Shown one piece after another: positions 26,086 to 39,400 of a stretch of DNA of 64,000 bases. Both the position numbers and the translations under genes were made by a program. This DNA comes from Acanthosoma haemorrhoidale. Its lineage: Eukaryota > Arthropoda > Insecta > Hemiptera > Acanthosomatidae. The notes under the pieces were generated by a model. That model searched no databases and was not told the DNA's origin. It worked only from the letters and a program-made list of their open reading frames with translations. The first letter of the stretch is position 1, and each line of letters begins with the position of its first letter. The DNA is taken from positions 248,001 through 312,000 of the forward strand of contig CAKNEZ010000015.1 in assembly GCA_930367205.1 (NCBI GenBank), written 5' to 3'.

Positions 26086-29004
26086 GACTCTCACTGTAAC
26101 ACCTCTCTTCCAAAACTTTCTAAACCTAGACTCTAAATGTCACACTTTTGTTCCAACACGCTCTAAACCTAGACTTCAAATGTCACACCTCTGTTCCAAC
26201 AAGATCCACACCTAGGCTCTAACTGATACACTTCTGTTCCAACACGCTCTAAACCTACATTATAACTGTCACACCTCTGTTTTAAGACGATCTAAACCTA
26301 GACTCTCACTGTCACACTTTTATTCCATTGCTATCTAATACTTGGATCTCACTGACATTCCTCTTTTTTAGCACGCTCTAAACCTAGACTATTACTGTTA
26401 CACCTCAGTTCCAACACGATCTAAACCTAGACTATAGATGTAACACCTCTGTTCCAACACGCTCTAAAACTAGGCTCTAACCATTACACGTTCTTTCCAA
26501 CACGATCCAAACATAGACTCTTACTGTCACACCTCTGTTCCAACACCTTCTAAACCTAGATTATAACTCCCACACCTCTGCTTTAACATGATCTAAACCT
26601 AGAAACCCACTGTCACTCTTTTTTTCCATTGCGATCTAATACGTGGATCTCACTGACACACCTATGTTCCAACTCAATCTAAAACAAGACTTTAACTGTC
26701 GCACCTCTGTTCCAACACGATCTAAACCTAGACTTCAAATGTCACACTTTTGTTTTAACACGATCTAAACCTAGACTCTCACTGTCACACTTTTATTCCA
26801 TTGCTATCTAATACTTGGATTCACTGACATTCCTCTGTTTTAGCCCGCTCTAAACCTAGACTATTACTGTTACACCTCTGTTCCAACACGATCTAAACAT
26901 AGACTCTTACAGTCACACCTCTTTGCCATTGCGATCTAAACCTTGGATCTCACTGTCACACTTTTGTTCCAACATTCTCTAAACCTAGACTTCAAATGTC
27001 ACACTTCTGTTTCAACACAATCCAAACCTAGGATCTTACTGTCACGCCTTTGTTCCAACACCCTCTAAACCTAGATTATAACTCCCACCCTTTGTTCCAA
27101 CACGATCTAAACCTAGACTTCAAATGTCACACTTCTGTTTCAACACCATCCAAACCTACGTTCTTACGGTCACACCTTTCTTCCAACACCCTCTAAACCT
27201 AGATTATCCCTGTCACACCTAGGTTCTAACACGATCTAAACCTAGATTAAAACTGTCACGCCTCTGTTTTAACACGATCTAAACCTAGATTATAACTGTA
27301 ACACCTCTGTTCCAACAAGATCCACACCTAGGCTCTAACTGATACACTTCTGTTCCAACACGCTCTAAACCTAGACTTCAAATGTCACACTTCTGTTTCA
27401 ACACGATCCAAACCTAGGATCTTACTGTCACACCTTTGTTCCAACACCCTCTAAACCAATATTATAACCTTCACACCTCTGTTCTAAGACGCTCTAAAAC
27501 TAGGCTTTTACTGTTACTCGTTTGTTCCAACACGCACAAAACCTAGGCTTAAACGGTCACACCTCGGTAACATCACGATCTAAACATAGACTCTCACTAT
27601 AACACCTCTCTTCCAAAACTTTCTAAACCTAGACTCCAAATGTCACACTTCTGTTCCAACACGTTCTAAACCTAGATTATAACTCCCACACCTCTGTTTT
27701 AACTTGATCTAAACCTAGACATCCACTGTCACTCTTTTGTTTCATTGCGATCTAATACTTGGATCTCACTTACACACCTATGTTCCAACTCAATCTAAAA
27801 CAAGACTTTAACTGTCGCACCTCTGTTCCAACACGATCTAAACCTAGACTATTACTGTTTCACCTCTGTTCCAACACGATCTAAACCTAGACTCTAATTG
27901 ACACTCCTCTGTTCCAACACGATCTAAACCTAGATTAAAACTTCTGTTTCAACACGATCCAAACCTACGTTCTTACGGTCACACCTTTCTTCCAACACGC
28001 TCTAAACCTAGATTATCCCTGTCAAACCTCGGTTCTAACACGATCTAAACCTAGATTCTAAATGTCATACTTCTGTTTCAACACGAGGCTAACCTAGGTT
28101 CTTACTGTCACACTTCTGTTTCAACATGCTCTAAACCTAGACTCTAATTGTCACACCTCTGTTCCAACACGATCTAAACCTAGATTAAAACTGTCACGCC
28201 TCTGTTTTAACACGATCTAAACCTAGACTCTCACTGTCACACTTTTATTCCATTGCTATCTAATACTTGAATCTCACTGACATTCCTCTGTTTGCAGCAC
28301 GCTCTAAACCTAGACTTCAAATGTCACACTTCTGTTTCAACACGATCCAAACCTACGTTCTTACGGTCACACCTTGCTTCCAACACCCTCCAAACCTAGA
28401 TTATCCCTGTCACACCTCGGTTCTAACACGATCTAAACCTAGGTTATTACTGTCACACTTTTGTTCCAACATGCTCTAAACCTAGACTCTAATTGTCACA
28501 CCTCTGTTCCAACACGATCTAAACCTAGAAACCCACTGTCACTCTTTTGTTCCATTGCGATCTAATACTTGGATCTCACTGACACACCTATGTTCCAACT
28601 CAATCTAAAACAAGACTTTAACTTTCGCACAGCTGTTCCAACACGGTCTACACCCAGACTGTAACTGTCACACCTCTGTTCCAACACGATCTAAACATAG
28701 ACTCTCACTGTAACACCTCTCTTCCAAAACTTTCTAAACCTAGAATCTAAATGTCACACTTTTGTTCCAACACGCTCTAAACCTAGACTTCAAATGTCAC
28801 ACCTCTGTTCCAACAAGATCCACACCTAGGCTCTAACTGATACACTTCTGTTCCAACACGCTCTAAACCTACATTATAACTGTCACACCTCTGTTTTAAG
28901 ACGATCTAAACCTAGACTCTCACTGTCACACTTTTATTCCATTGCTATCTAATACTTGGATCTCACTGACATTCCTCTTTTTTAGCACGCTCTAAACCTA
29001 GACT
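26086..29004 (+). repeat. Block E3: third, rearranged E sub-repeat
   Basis: It opens with a short segment containing the atagatgtaac monomer near 26430, then resumes the E2 order from 26544 at an offset of 2,613 bp. The offset becomes 2,614 after a single inserted G at 28294. It ends at about 29004, where the next giant unit begins. Confidence 0.78.
28294..28294 (+). other. Single inserted G in E3 (also 45023 and 61752)
   Basis: The monomer reads ctctgtttgcagcacg where sister copies (for example near 25677 and 59132) read ctctgtttcagcacg. The insertion is in E3 of all three giant units, so it predates them. It opens the 70-codon frame at 28267-28479 and its copies at 44996 and 61725. Confidence 0.82.
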
Positions 29005-29231
29005 ATTACTGTCACACTTCTGTTCCAACACGATCTAAACCTAGATTAAAACTGTCACGCCTCTGTTTTAACACGATCTAAACCTAGATTATAACTGTAA
29101 CACCTCTGTTCCAACAAGATCCACACCTAGGCTCTAACTGATACACTTCTGTTCCAACACGCTCTAAACCTAGACTTCAAATGTCACACTTCTGTTTCAA
29201 CACGATCCAAACCTAGGATCTTACTGTCACA

Positions 29232-32200
29232 CCTTTGTTCCAACACCCTCTAAACCAATATTATAACCGTCACACCTCTGTTCTAAGACGATCTAAACCT
29301 AGACCCTCACCGTTACACGTTTGTTCCAACACGCACAAAACCTAGGCTTAAACGGTCACACCTCGGTAACACTACGATCTAGACATAGACTCTCACTGTA
29401 ACACCGCTCTTCCAAAACTTTCTAAACCTAGACTCCACATGTTACACTTCTGTTCCAACACGTTCTAAACCTAGATTATAACTAGATAGATTAACTTGGA
29501 TCTCACTGACACACCTATGTTCCAACTTAATCTAAAACAAGACTTTAAGTGTCGCACTGCTGTTCCAACACGCTCTACACCTAGACTATTACTGTTTCAC
29601 CTCTGTTCCAACACGATCTAAACATAGACTCTCACTGTAACACTTTTATTCCATTGCTATCTAATACTTGGATCTCACTGACATTTCTCTGTTTTAGCAC
29701 GCTTTAAAACTAGGCTCTAACCATTACACGTTCGTTCCAACAAGATCCAAACATACACTCTTACTGTCATACTTCTGTTCCAACACGTTCTAAACCTAGA
29801 TTATAACTCCCACACCTCTGTTTTAACTTGATCTAAACCTAGACACCCACTGTCACTCTTTTGTTCCATTGCGATCTAATACTTGGATCTCACTGACATT
29901 CCTCTGTTTTAGCACGCTCTAAACCTAGACTATTACTGTTACACCTCTGTTCCAACACGATCTAAACCTAGACTATTACTGTTACACCTCTGTTCTAACA
30001 CGATCTAAACCTAGACTATAACTGTAACACCTCTGTTCCAACAAGATCCACACCTAGGCTCTAACTGATATTTTTCTGTTCCAACACGCTCTAAACCTAG
30101 GATCTTACTGTCACACCTTTGTTCCAACGCCCTCTAAACCTAGATTATAACTCCCACCCTTTGTTCCAACACGATCTAAACCTAGACTTCAAATGTCACA
30201 CTTCTGTTTCAACACCATCCAAACCTACGTTCTTACGGTCACACCATTCTTCCAACACCCTCTAAACCTAGATTATCCCTGTCACACCTCGGTTCTAACA
30301 CGATCTAAACCTAGATTCTAAAAGTCATACTTCTGTTTCAACACGAGGCCAACCTAGGTTCTTACTGTCACACTTCTGTTCCAACATGCTCTAAACCTAG
30401 ACTTTAATTGTCACACCTCTGTTCCAACACGATCTAAACCTAGATTAAAACTGTCACGCCTCTGTTTTAACACGATCTAAACCTAGATTATAACTGTAAC
30501 ACCTCTGTTCCAACAAGATCCACACCTAGGCTCTAACTGATACACTTCTGTTCCAACACGCTCTAAACCTAGACTTCAAATGTCACACTTCTGTTTCAAC
30601 ACGATCCAAACCTAGGATCTTACTGTCAAACCTTTGTTCCAACACCCTCTAAACCAATATTATAACCGTCACACCTCTGTTCTAAGACGATCTAAACCTA
30701 GACCCTCACTGTTACACGTTTGTTCCAACACGCACAAAACCTAGGCTTAAACGGTCACACCTCGGTAACAACACGATCTAAACATAGACTCTCACTGTAA
30801 CACCTCTCTTCCAAAACTTTCTAAACCTAGACTCTAAATGTCACACTTCTGTTCCAACACGTTCTAAACCTAGATTATAACTCCCACACCTCTGTTTTAA
30901 CTTGATCTAAACCTAGACACCCACTGTCACTCTTTTGTTTCATTGCGATCTAATACTTGGATCTCACTGACACACCTATGTTCCAACTCAATCTAAAACA
31001 AGACTTTAACTGTCGCACCTCTGTTCCAACACGATCTAAACCTAGACTTCAAATGTCACACTTCTGTTTTAACACGATCTAAACCTAGACTCTCACTGTC
31101 ACACTTTTATTCCATTGCTATCTAATACTTAGATTCACTGACATTCCTCTGTTTTAGCACGCTCTAAACCTAGACTATTACTGATACACCTCTGTTCCAA
31201 CACGATCTAAACATAGACTCTTACTGTCACACCTCTGTTCCATTGCGATCTAAGCCTTGGATCTCACTGTCACACTTTTGTTCCAACACGCTCTAAACCT
31301 AGACTTCAAATGTCACACTTCTGTTTCAACACGATCCAAACCTAGGATCTTACTGTCACACCTTTGTTCCAACACCCTCTAAACCAATATTATAACCGTC
31401 ACACCTCTGTTCTAAGACGATCTAAACCTAGACCCTCACTGTTACACGTTTGTTCCAACACGCACAAAACCTAGGCTTAAATGGTCACACCTCGGTAACA
31501 ACACAATCTAAACATAGACTCTTACTGTAACACCTCTCTTCCAAAACTTTCTAAACCTAGACTCTAAATGTCACACTTCTGTTCCAACACGTTCTAAACC
31601 TAGATTATAACTTCCACACCTCTGTTTAAACTTGATCTAAACCTAGACACCCACTGTCACTCTTTTGTTTCATTGCGATCTAATACTTGGATCTCACTGA
31701 CACACCTATGTTCCAACTCAATCTAAAACAAGACTTCAACTGTCGCACCTCTGTTCCAACACGATCTAAACCTAGACTTCAAATGTCACACTTCTGTTTT
31801 AACACGATCTAAACCTAGACTTTCACTGTCACACTTTTATTCCATTGCTATCTAATACTTAGATTCACTGACATTCCTCTGTTTTAGCACGCTCTAAACC
31901 TAGACTATTACTGATACACCTCTGTTCCAACACGATCTAAACATAGACTCTTACTGTCACACCTCTGTTCCATTGCGATCTAAACCTTGGATCTCACTGT
32001 CACACTTTTGTTCCAACACGCTCTAAACCTAGACTTCAAATGTCACACTTCTGTTTCAACACGATCCAAACCTAGGATCTTACTGTCACACCTTTGTTCC
32101 AACACCCTCTAAACCAATATTATAACCGTCACACCTCTGTTCTAAGACGATCTAAACCTAGACCCTCACTGTTACAGGTTTGTTCCAACACGCACAAAAC

Positions 32201-33660
32201 CTAGGCTTAAACGGTCACACCTCGGTAACAACACAATCTAAACATAGACTCTCACTGTAACACCTCTCTTCCAAAACTTTCTAAACCTAGACTCCAAATT
32301 TCACACTTCTGTTCCAACACGTTCTAAACCTAGATTATAACTCCCACACCTCTGTTTTAACTTGATCTAAACCTAGACACCCACTGTCACTCTTTTGTTT
32401 CATTGCGATCTAATACTTGGATCTCACTGACACACCTATGTTCCAACTCAATCTAAAACAAGACTTCAACTGTCGCACCTCTGTTCCAACACGATCTAAA
32501 CCTAGACTTCAACTGTCACACTTCTGTTTTAACACGATCTAAACCTAGACTCTCACTGTCACACTTTTATTCCATTGCTATCTAATACTTAGATTCACTG
32601 ACATTCCTCTGTTTTAGCACGCTCTAAACCTAGACTATTACTGATACACCTCTGTTCCAACACGATCTAAACATAGACTCTTACTGTCACACCTCTGTTC
32701 CATTGCGATCTAAACCTTGGATCTCACTGTCACACTTTTGTTCCAACACGCTCTAAACCTAGACTTCAAATGTCACACTTCTGTTTCAACACGATCCAAA
32801 CCTAGGATCTTACTGTCACACCTTTGTTCCAACACCCTCTAAACCTAGATTATAACCGTCACACCTCTGTTCTAAGACGATCTAAACCTAGACTCTCACT
32901 GTTACACGTTTGTTCCAACACGCACAAAACCTAGGCTTAAACGGTAACACCTCGGTAACAACACGATCTAAACATAGACTCTCACTGTAACACCTCTCTT
33001 CCAAAACTTTCTAAACCTAGACTCCAAATTTCACACTTCTGTTCCAACACGTTCTAAACCTAGATTATAACTAGATAGATTAACTTGGATCTCACTGACA
33101 CACCTATGTTCCAACTTAATCTAAAACAAGACTTTAATTGACGCACTTTTGTTTCAACACAATCCAAACCTAGGATCTTACTGTCACACCTTTGTTCCAA
33201 CGCCCTCTAAACCTAGATTATAACTCCCACCCTTTGTTCCAACACGATCTAAACCTAGACTTCAAATGTCACACTTCTGTTTCAACACCATCCAAACCTA
33301 CGTTCTTACGGTCACACCTTTCTTCCAACACCCTCTAAACCTAGATTATCCCTGTCACACCTCGGTTCTAACACGATCTAAACCTAGATTCTAAAAGTCA
33401 TACTTCTGTTTCAAGACGAGGCCAACCTAGGTTCTTACTGTCACACTTCTGTTCCAACACGATCTAAACCTAGATTAAAACTGTCACTCCTCTGTTTTAA
33501 CACGATCTAAACCTAGATTATAACTGTAACACCTCTGTTCCAACAAGATCCACACCTAGGCTCTAACTGATACACTTCTGTTCCAACACGCTCTAAACCT
33601 AGACTTCAAATGTCACACTTCTGTTTCAACACGATCCAAACCTAGGATCTTACTGTCACA
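29232..33660 (+). repeat. Block A1 of unit 2 (4,429 bp)
   Basis: It corresponds to 2970-7398 at +26,262 bp. It contains three consecutive 730-bp 17-mers (30643-31372, 31373-32102, 32103-32832) with the same private variants as in unit 1. Confidence 0.88.
30643..32832 (+). repeat. Triplicated 730-bp 17-mer in unit 2
   Basis: The caccctctaaaccaatatta marker recurs every 730 bp. The middle copy has aaatggtcac near 31480 and the third has acaggtttg near 32173. Single-base differences from the other units include tctaagcc near 31251 and ttcaactgtcac near 32513. Confidence 0.88.
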
Positions 33661-34846
33661 CCTTTGTTCCAACACCCTCTAAACCAATATTATAACCGTC
33701 ACACCTCTGTTCTAAGACGATCTAAACCTAGACCCTCACCGTTACACGTTTGTTCCAACACGCACAAAACCTAGGCTTAAACGGTCACACCTCGGTAACA
33801 CTACGATCTAGACATAGACTCTCACTGTAACACCGCTCTTCCAAAACTTTCTAAACCTAGACTCCACATGTTACACTTCTGTTCCAACACGTTCTAAACC
33901 TAGATTATAACTAGATAGATTAACTTGGATCTCACTGACACACCTATGTTCCAACTTAATCTAAAACAAGACTTTAAGTGTCGCACTGCTGTTCCAACAC
34001 GCTCTACACCTAGACTATTACTGTTTCACCTCTGTTCCAACACGATCTAAACATAGACTCTCACTGTAACACTTTTATTCCATTGCTATCTAATACTTGG
34101 ATCTCACTGACATTTCTCTGTTTTAGCACGCTTTAAAACTAGGCTCTAACCATTACACGTTCGTTCCAACAAGATCCAAACATACACTCTTACTGTCATA
34201 CTTCTGTTCCAACACGTTCTAAACCTAGATTATAACTCCCACACCTCTGTTTTAACTTGATCTAAACCTAGACACCCACTGTCACTCTTTTGTTCCATTG
34301 CGATCTAATACTTGGATCTCACTGACATTCCTCTGTTTTAGCACGCTCTAAACCTAGACTATTACTGTTACACCTCTGTTCCAACACGATCTAAACCTAG
34401 ACTATTACTGTCACACCTCTGTTTTAACACGATCTAAACCTAGATTCTAAATGTCATACTTCTGTTTCAACACAAGGCAAACCTAGGTTCTTACTGTCAC
34501 ACTTCTGTTCCAACATACTCTAAACCTAGACTCTAATTGTCACACCTCTGTTCCAACACGCTATAAACCTACATTATAACTGTCACACCTCCGTTTTAAC
34601 ACGATCTAAACCTAGATTCTCACTGTCACACTTTTATTCCATTGCTATCTAATACTTGAATCTCACTGACATTCCTCTGTTTCAGCACGCTCTAAACCTA
34701 GACTATTACTGTTACACCTTTGTTCCAACAAGATCTAAAACTAGGCTTTTACTGTTACTCGTTTGTTCCAACACGCACAAAACCTAGGCTTAGACGGTCA
34801 CACCTCGGTAACAACACGATCTAAACATAGACTCTCACTGTAACAC
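33661..34846 (+). repeat. Block A2 and left part of B in unit 2
   Basis: It corresponds to 7399-8584 of unit 1 at +26,262 bp. It ends at the first deletion junction, where the sequence switches to C2-type monomers. Confidence 0.82.
34812..34846 (+). other. Deletion junction 1 in unit 2 (35-bp identity)
   Basis: To the left, the sequence follows unit 1 at offset 26,262 through taacac at 34846. To the right it follows offset 21,120. The 35 bases 34812-34846 fit both parents (8550-8584 and 13692-13726), so the crossover that removed 5,142 bp occurred in this stretch. Confidence 0.85.
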
Positions 34847-36447
34847 TTTTATTCCATTGCTATCTAATACTTGGATCTCACTGACATTTCTCTGTTTTAG
34901 CACGCTTTAAAACTAGGCTCTAACGATTACACGTTCGTTCCAACAAGATCCAAACATACACTCTTACTGTCACACTTCTGTTCCAACACGTTCTAAACCT
35001 AGATTATAACTCCCACACCTCTGTTTTAACTTGATCTAAACCTAGACACCCACTGTCACTCTTTTGTTCCACTTTAATTGTCGCACTGCTGTTCCAACAC
35101 GCTCTACACCTAGACTATTACTGTTTCACCTCTGTTCCAACACGATCTAAACCTAGACTTCAAATGTCACACTTCTGTTTCAACACGAGGCAAACCTAGG
35201 ATCTTACTGTCACACTTCTGTTCCAACATGCTCTAAACCTAGACTCTAATAGTCACACCGCTGTTCCAACACGATCTAAACCAGATTAAAACTGTCACGC
35301 CTCGGTTTTAACACGATCTAAACCTAGATTATAACTGTAACACCTCTGTTCCAACAAGATCCACACTTAGGCTCTAACTGATACAATTCTGTTCCAACAC
35401 GCTATAAACCTACATTATAACTGTCACACCTCTGTTTTAACGAGATCTAAACCTAGACTCTCACTGTCACACTTTTATTCCATTGCTATCTAATACTTGG
35501 ATCTCACTGACATTCCTCTGTTTTAGCACGCTCTAAACCTAGACTATTACTGTTACACCTCTGTTCCAACACGATCTAAACCTAGACTATAAATTTAACA
35601 CTTCTGTTTCAACACCCTCTAAACCTAGACTTCAAATGTCACACTTCTGTTCCAACACGCTCTAAACCTAGATTAAAACTGTCACGCCTCTGTTTTAACA
35701 CGATCTAAACCTAGGTTCTTACTGTCACACCTTTGTTCCAACACCTTCTAAACCTAGATTATAACTCCCGCACCTCTGTTTTAACATGATCTAAACCTAG
35801 AAACCCACTGTCACTCTTTTGTTCCATTGCGATCTAATACTTGGATCTCACTGACACACCTATGTTCCAACTCAATCTAAAACAAGACTTTAACTGTCGC
35901 ACCTCTGTTCCAACACGATCTAAACCTAGACTTCAAATGTCACACTCCTGTTTTAACACGATCTAAACCTAGACTCTCACTGTCACACTTTTATTCCATT
36001 GCTATCTAATACTTGGATTCACTGACATTCCTCTGTTTTAGCCCACTCTAAACCTAGACTATTACTGTTACACCTCTGGTCTAACACGATCTAAACATAG
36101 ACTCTTACTGTCACACCTCTGTTCCAAAACGATCTAAACCTAGACTAAAAATTTAACACCTCTGTTCCAACACCCTCTAAAACTAGGCTCTAACCATTAC
36201 AGGTTCGTTCCAACAAGATCCAAACATAGACTCTTACTGTCACACCTCTGTTCCATTGCGATCTAAACCTGGGATCTCACTGTCACACTTCTGTTCCAAC
36301 ACGCTCTAAACCTAGACTTCTAATGTCTCACCTCTGTTCCAACAAGATCCACACCTAGGCTCTAACTGATACTTTTCTGTTCCAACACGCTCTGAACCTA
36401 GATTATAACTGTCACACCTCTGTTTTAACGAGATCTAAACCTAGACT
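34847..36447 (+). repeat. C2-derived segment of unit 2
   Basis: It matches 13727-15327 at +21,120 bp, including the out-of-phase ttgttccactttaatt junction near 35074 and the three C2-specific monomers. This is all that remains of blocks C and D in the short unit. Confidence 0.85.
36322..36447 (+). other. Deletion junction 2 in unit 2 (126-bp identity)
   Basis: A diagnostic T at 36321 matches C2 (15201) and not E1 (19592). A diagnostic C at 36448 matches E1 (19719) and not C2 (15328). Between them both parents agree over 126 bp, so the crossover that removed 4,391 bp fell here. Confidence 0.83.
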
Positions 36448-39400
36448 CTCACTGTCACACTTTTATTCCATTGCTATCTAATACTTGGATCTCACTGACA
36501 TTCCTCTGTTTTAGCACGCTCTACACCTAGACTATTACTGTTTCACCTCTGTTCCAACACGATCTAAACCTAGACTATAATTGTCACTCCTCTGTTCCAA
36601 CATGATCTAAACCTTGATTAAAACTTCTGTTTCAACACGATCACAACCTACGTTCTTACGGTCACACCTTTCTTCCAACACCCTCTAAACCTAGATTATC
36701 CCTGTCACACCTCGGTTCTTACACGATCTAAACCTAGATTCTAAATAACATACTTCTGTTTCAACACGAGGCAAACCTAGGTTCTAACTGTCACACTTCT
36801 GTTCCAACATGCTCTAAACCTAGACTCTAATTGTCACTCCTCTGTTCCAACACGATCTAAACCTAGATTAAAACTGTCACGCCTCTGTTTTAACACGATC
36901 TAAACCTAGACTCTCACTGTCACACTTTTATTCCATTGCTATCTCATACTTGGATCTCACTGACATTCCTCTGTTTTAGCACGCTCTAAACCTAGACTTT
37001 TACTGTTACACCTCTGTTCCAACACGATCTAAACCTAGACTATTACTGTTACACCTCTGTTCCAACACGATCTAAACCTAGACTATAAATTTAACACTTC
37101 TGTTCCAACACGCTCTAAACCTAGATTAAAACTGTCACGCCTCTGTTTTAACACGATCCAAACCTAGGTTCTTACTGTCACACCTTTGTTCCAACACCTT
37201 CTAAACCTAGATTATAACTCCCACACCTCTGCTTTAACATGATCTAAACCTAGAAACCCACTGTCACTCTTTTTTTCCATTGCGATCTAATACGTGGATC
37301 TCACTGACACACCTATGTTCCAACTCAATCTAAAACAAGACTTTAACTGTCGCACCTCTGTTCCAACACGATCTAAACCTAGACTTCAAATGTCACACTT
37401 TTATTCCATTGCTATCTAATACTTGGATTCACTGACATTCCTCTGTTTTAGCCCGCTCTAAACCTAGACTATTACTGTTACACCTCTGTTCCAACACGAT
37501 CTAAACATAGACTCTTACTGTCACACCTCTTTGCCATTGCGATCTAAACCTTGGATCTCACTGTCACACTTTTGTTCCAACATTCTCTAAACCTAGACTT
37601 CAAATGTCACACTTCTGTTTCAACACAATCCAAACCTAGGATCTTACTGTCACGCCTTTGTTCCAACACCCTCTAAACCTAGATTATAACTCCCACTCTT
37701 TGTTCCAACACGATCTAAACCTAGACTTCAAATGTCACACTTCTGTTTCAACACCATCCAAACCTACGTTCTTACGGTCACACCTTTCTTCCAACACCCT
37801 CTAAACCTAGATTATCCCTGTCACACCTAGGTTCTAACACGATCTAAACCTAGATTAAAACTGTCACGCCTCTGTTTTAACACGATCTAAACCTAGATTA
37901 TAACTGTTACACCTCTGTTCCAACAAGATCCACACCTAGGCTCTAACTGATACACTTCTGTTCCAACACGCTCTAAACCTAGACTTCAAATGTCACACTT
38001 CTGTTTCAACACGATCCAAACCTAGGATCTTACTGTCACACCTTTGGTCCAACACCCTCTAAACCAATATTATAACCTTCACACCTCTGTTCTAAGACGC
38101 TCTAAAACTAGGCTTTTACTGTTACTCGTTTGTTCCAACACGCACAAAACCTAGGCTTAAACGGTCACACCTCGGTAACATCACGATCTAAACATAGACT
38201 CTCACTATAACACCTCTCTTCCAAAACTTTCTAAACCTAGACTCCAAATGTCACACTTCTGTTCCAACACGTTCTAAACCTAGATTATAACTCCCACACC
38301 TCTGTTTTAACTTGATCTAAACCTAGACATCCACTGTCACTCTTTTGTTTCATTGCGATCTAATACTTGGATCTCACTTACACACCTATGTTCCAACTCA
38401 ATCTAAAACAAGACTTTAACTGTCGCACCTCTGTTCCAACACGATCTAAACCTAGACTATTACTGTTTCACCTCTGTTCCAACACGATCTAAACCTAGAC
38501 TCTAATTGTCACTCCTCTGTTCCAACACGATCTAAACCTAGATTAAAACTTCTGTTTCAACACGATCCAAACCTACGTTCTTACGGTCACACCTTTCTTC
38601 CAACACGCTCTAAACCTAGATTATCCCTGTCACACCTCGGTTCTAACACGATCTAAACCTAGATTCTAAATGTCATACTTCTGTTTCAACACAAGGCTAA
38701 CCTAGGTTCTTACTGTCACACTTCTGTTTCAACATGCTCAAAACCTAGACTCTAATTGTCACACCTCTGTTCCAACACGATCTAAACCTAGATTAAAACT
38801 GTCACGCCTCTGTTTTAACACGATCTAAACCTAGACTCTCACTGTCACACTTTTATTCCATTGCTATCTAATACTTGAATCTCACTGACATTCCTCTGTT
38901 TCAGCACGCTCTAAACCTAGACTTCAAATGTCACACTTCTGTTTCAACACGATCCAAACCTACGTTCTTACGGTCACACCTTGCTTCCAACACCCTCCAA
39001 ACCTAGATTATCCCTGTCACACCTCGGTTCTAACACGATCTAAACCTAGGTTATTACTGTCACACTTTTGTTCCAACATGCTCTAAACCTAGACTCTAAT
39101 TGTCACACCTCTGTTCCAACACGATCTAAACCTAGAAACCCACTGTCACTCTTTTGTTCCATTGCGATCTAATACTTGGATCTCACTGACACACCTATGT
39201 TCCAACTCAATCTAAAACAAGACTTTAACTTTCGCACAGCTGTTCCAACACGGTCTACACCCAGACTGTAACTGTCACACCTCTGTTCCAACACGATCTA
39301 AACATAGACTTCAAATGTCTCACCTCTGTTCCAACAAGATCCACACCTAGGCTCTAACTGATACTTTTCTGTTCCAACACGCTCTGAACCTAGATTATAA

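Larger units (their letters stand above)
2743..29004 (+). repeat. Giant HOR unit 1, long form (26,262 bp)
   Basis: The left end is defined by homology with 29005 at an offset of 26,262 bp; for instance accctcaccg at 3041 recurs at 29303, and the later copy at 7470 recurs at 33732. It contains, in order, the end of block A0, block A1 with three 17-mers, partial block A2, a mosaic segment B, the C1/C2 duplication, a mosaic segment D, and the E1/E2/E3 repeats. It differs from the two following units by keeping 8585-13726 and 15328-19718. The unit is about 610 monomers long. Confidence 0.88.

Noticed and set aside
28267..28479. 70-codon open frame, repeated at 44996-45208 and 61725-61937
   Set aside because: The TTG start, satellite content and dependence on one inserted G argue against a gene. 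Each typical monomer has TAA and TAG and shifts frame by one base per 43 bp, so frames normally close within about 129 bp. These three survive because of the indel and of variant monomers lacking TAA (gatccaaac, ctccaaac).
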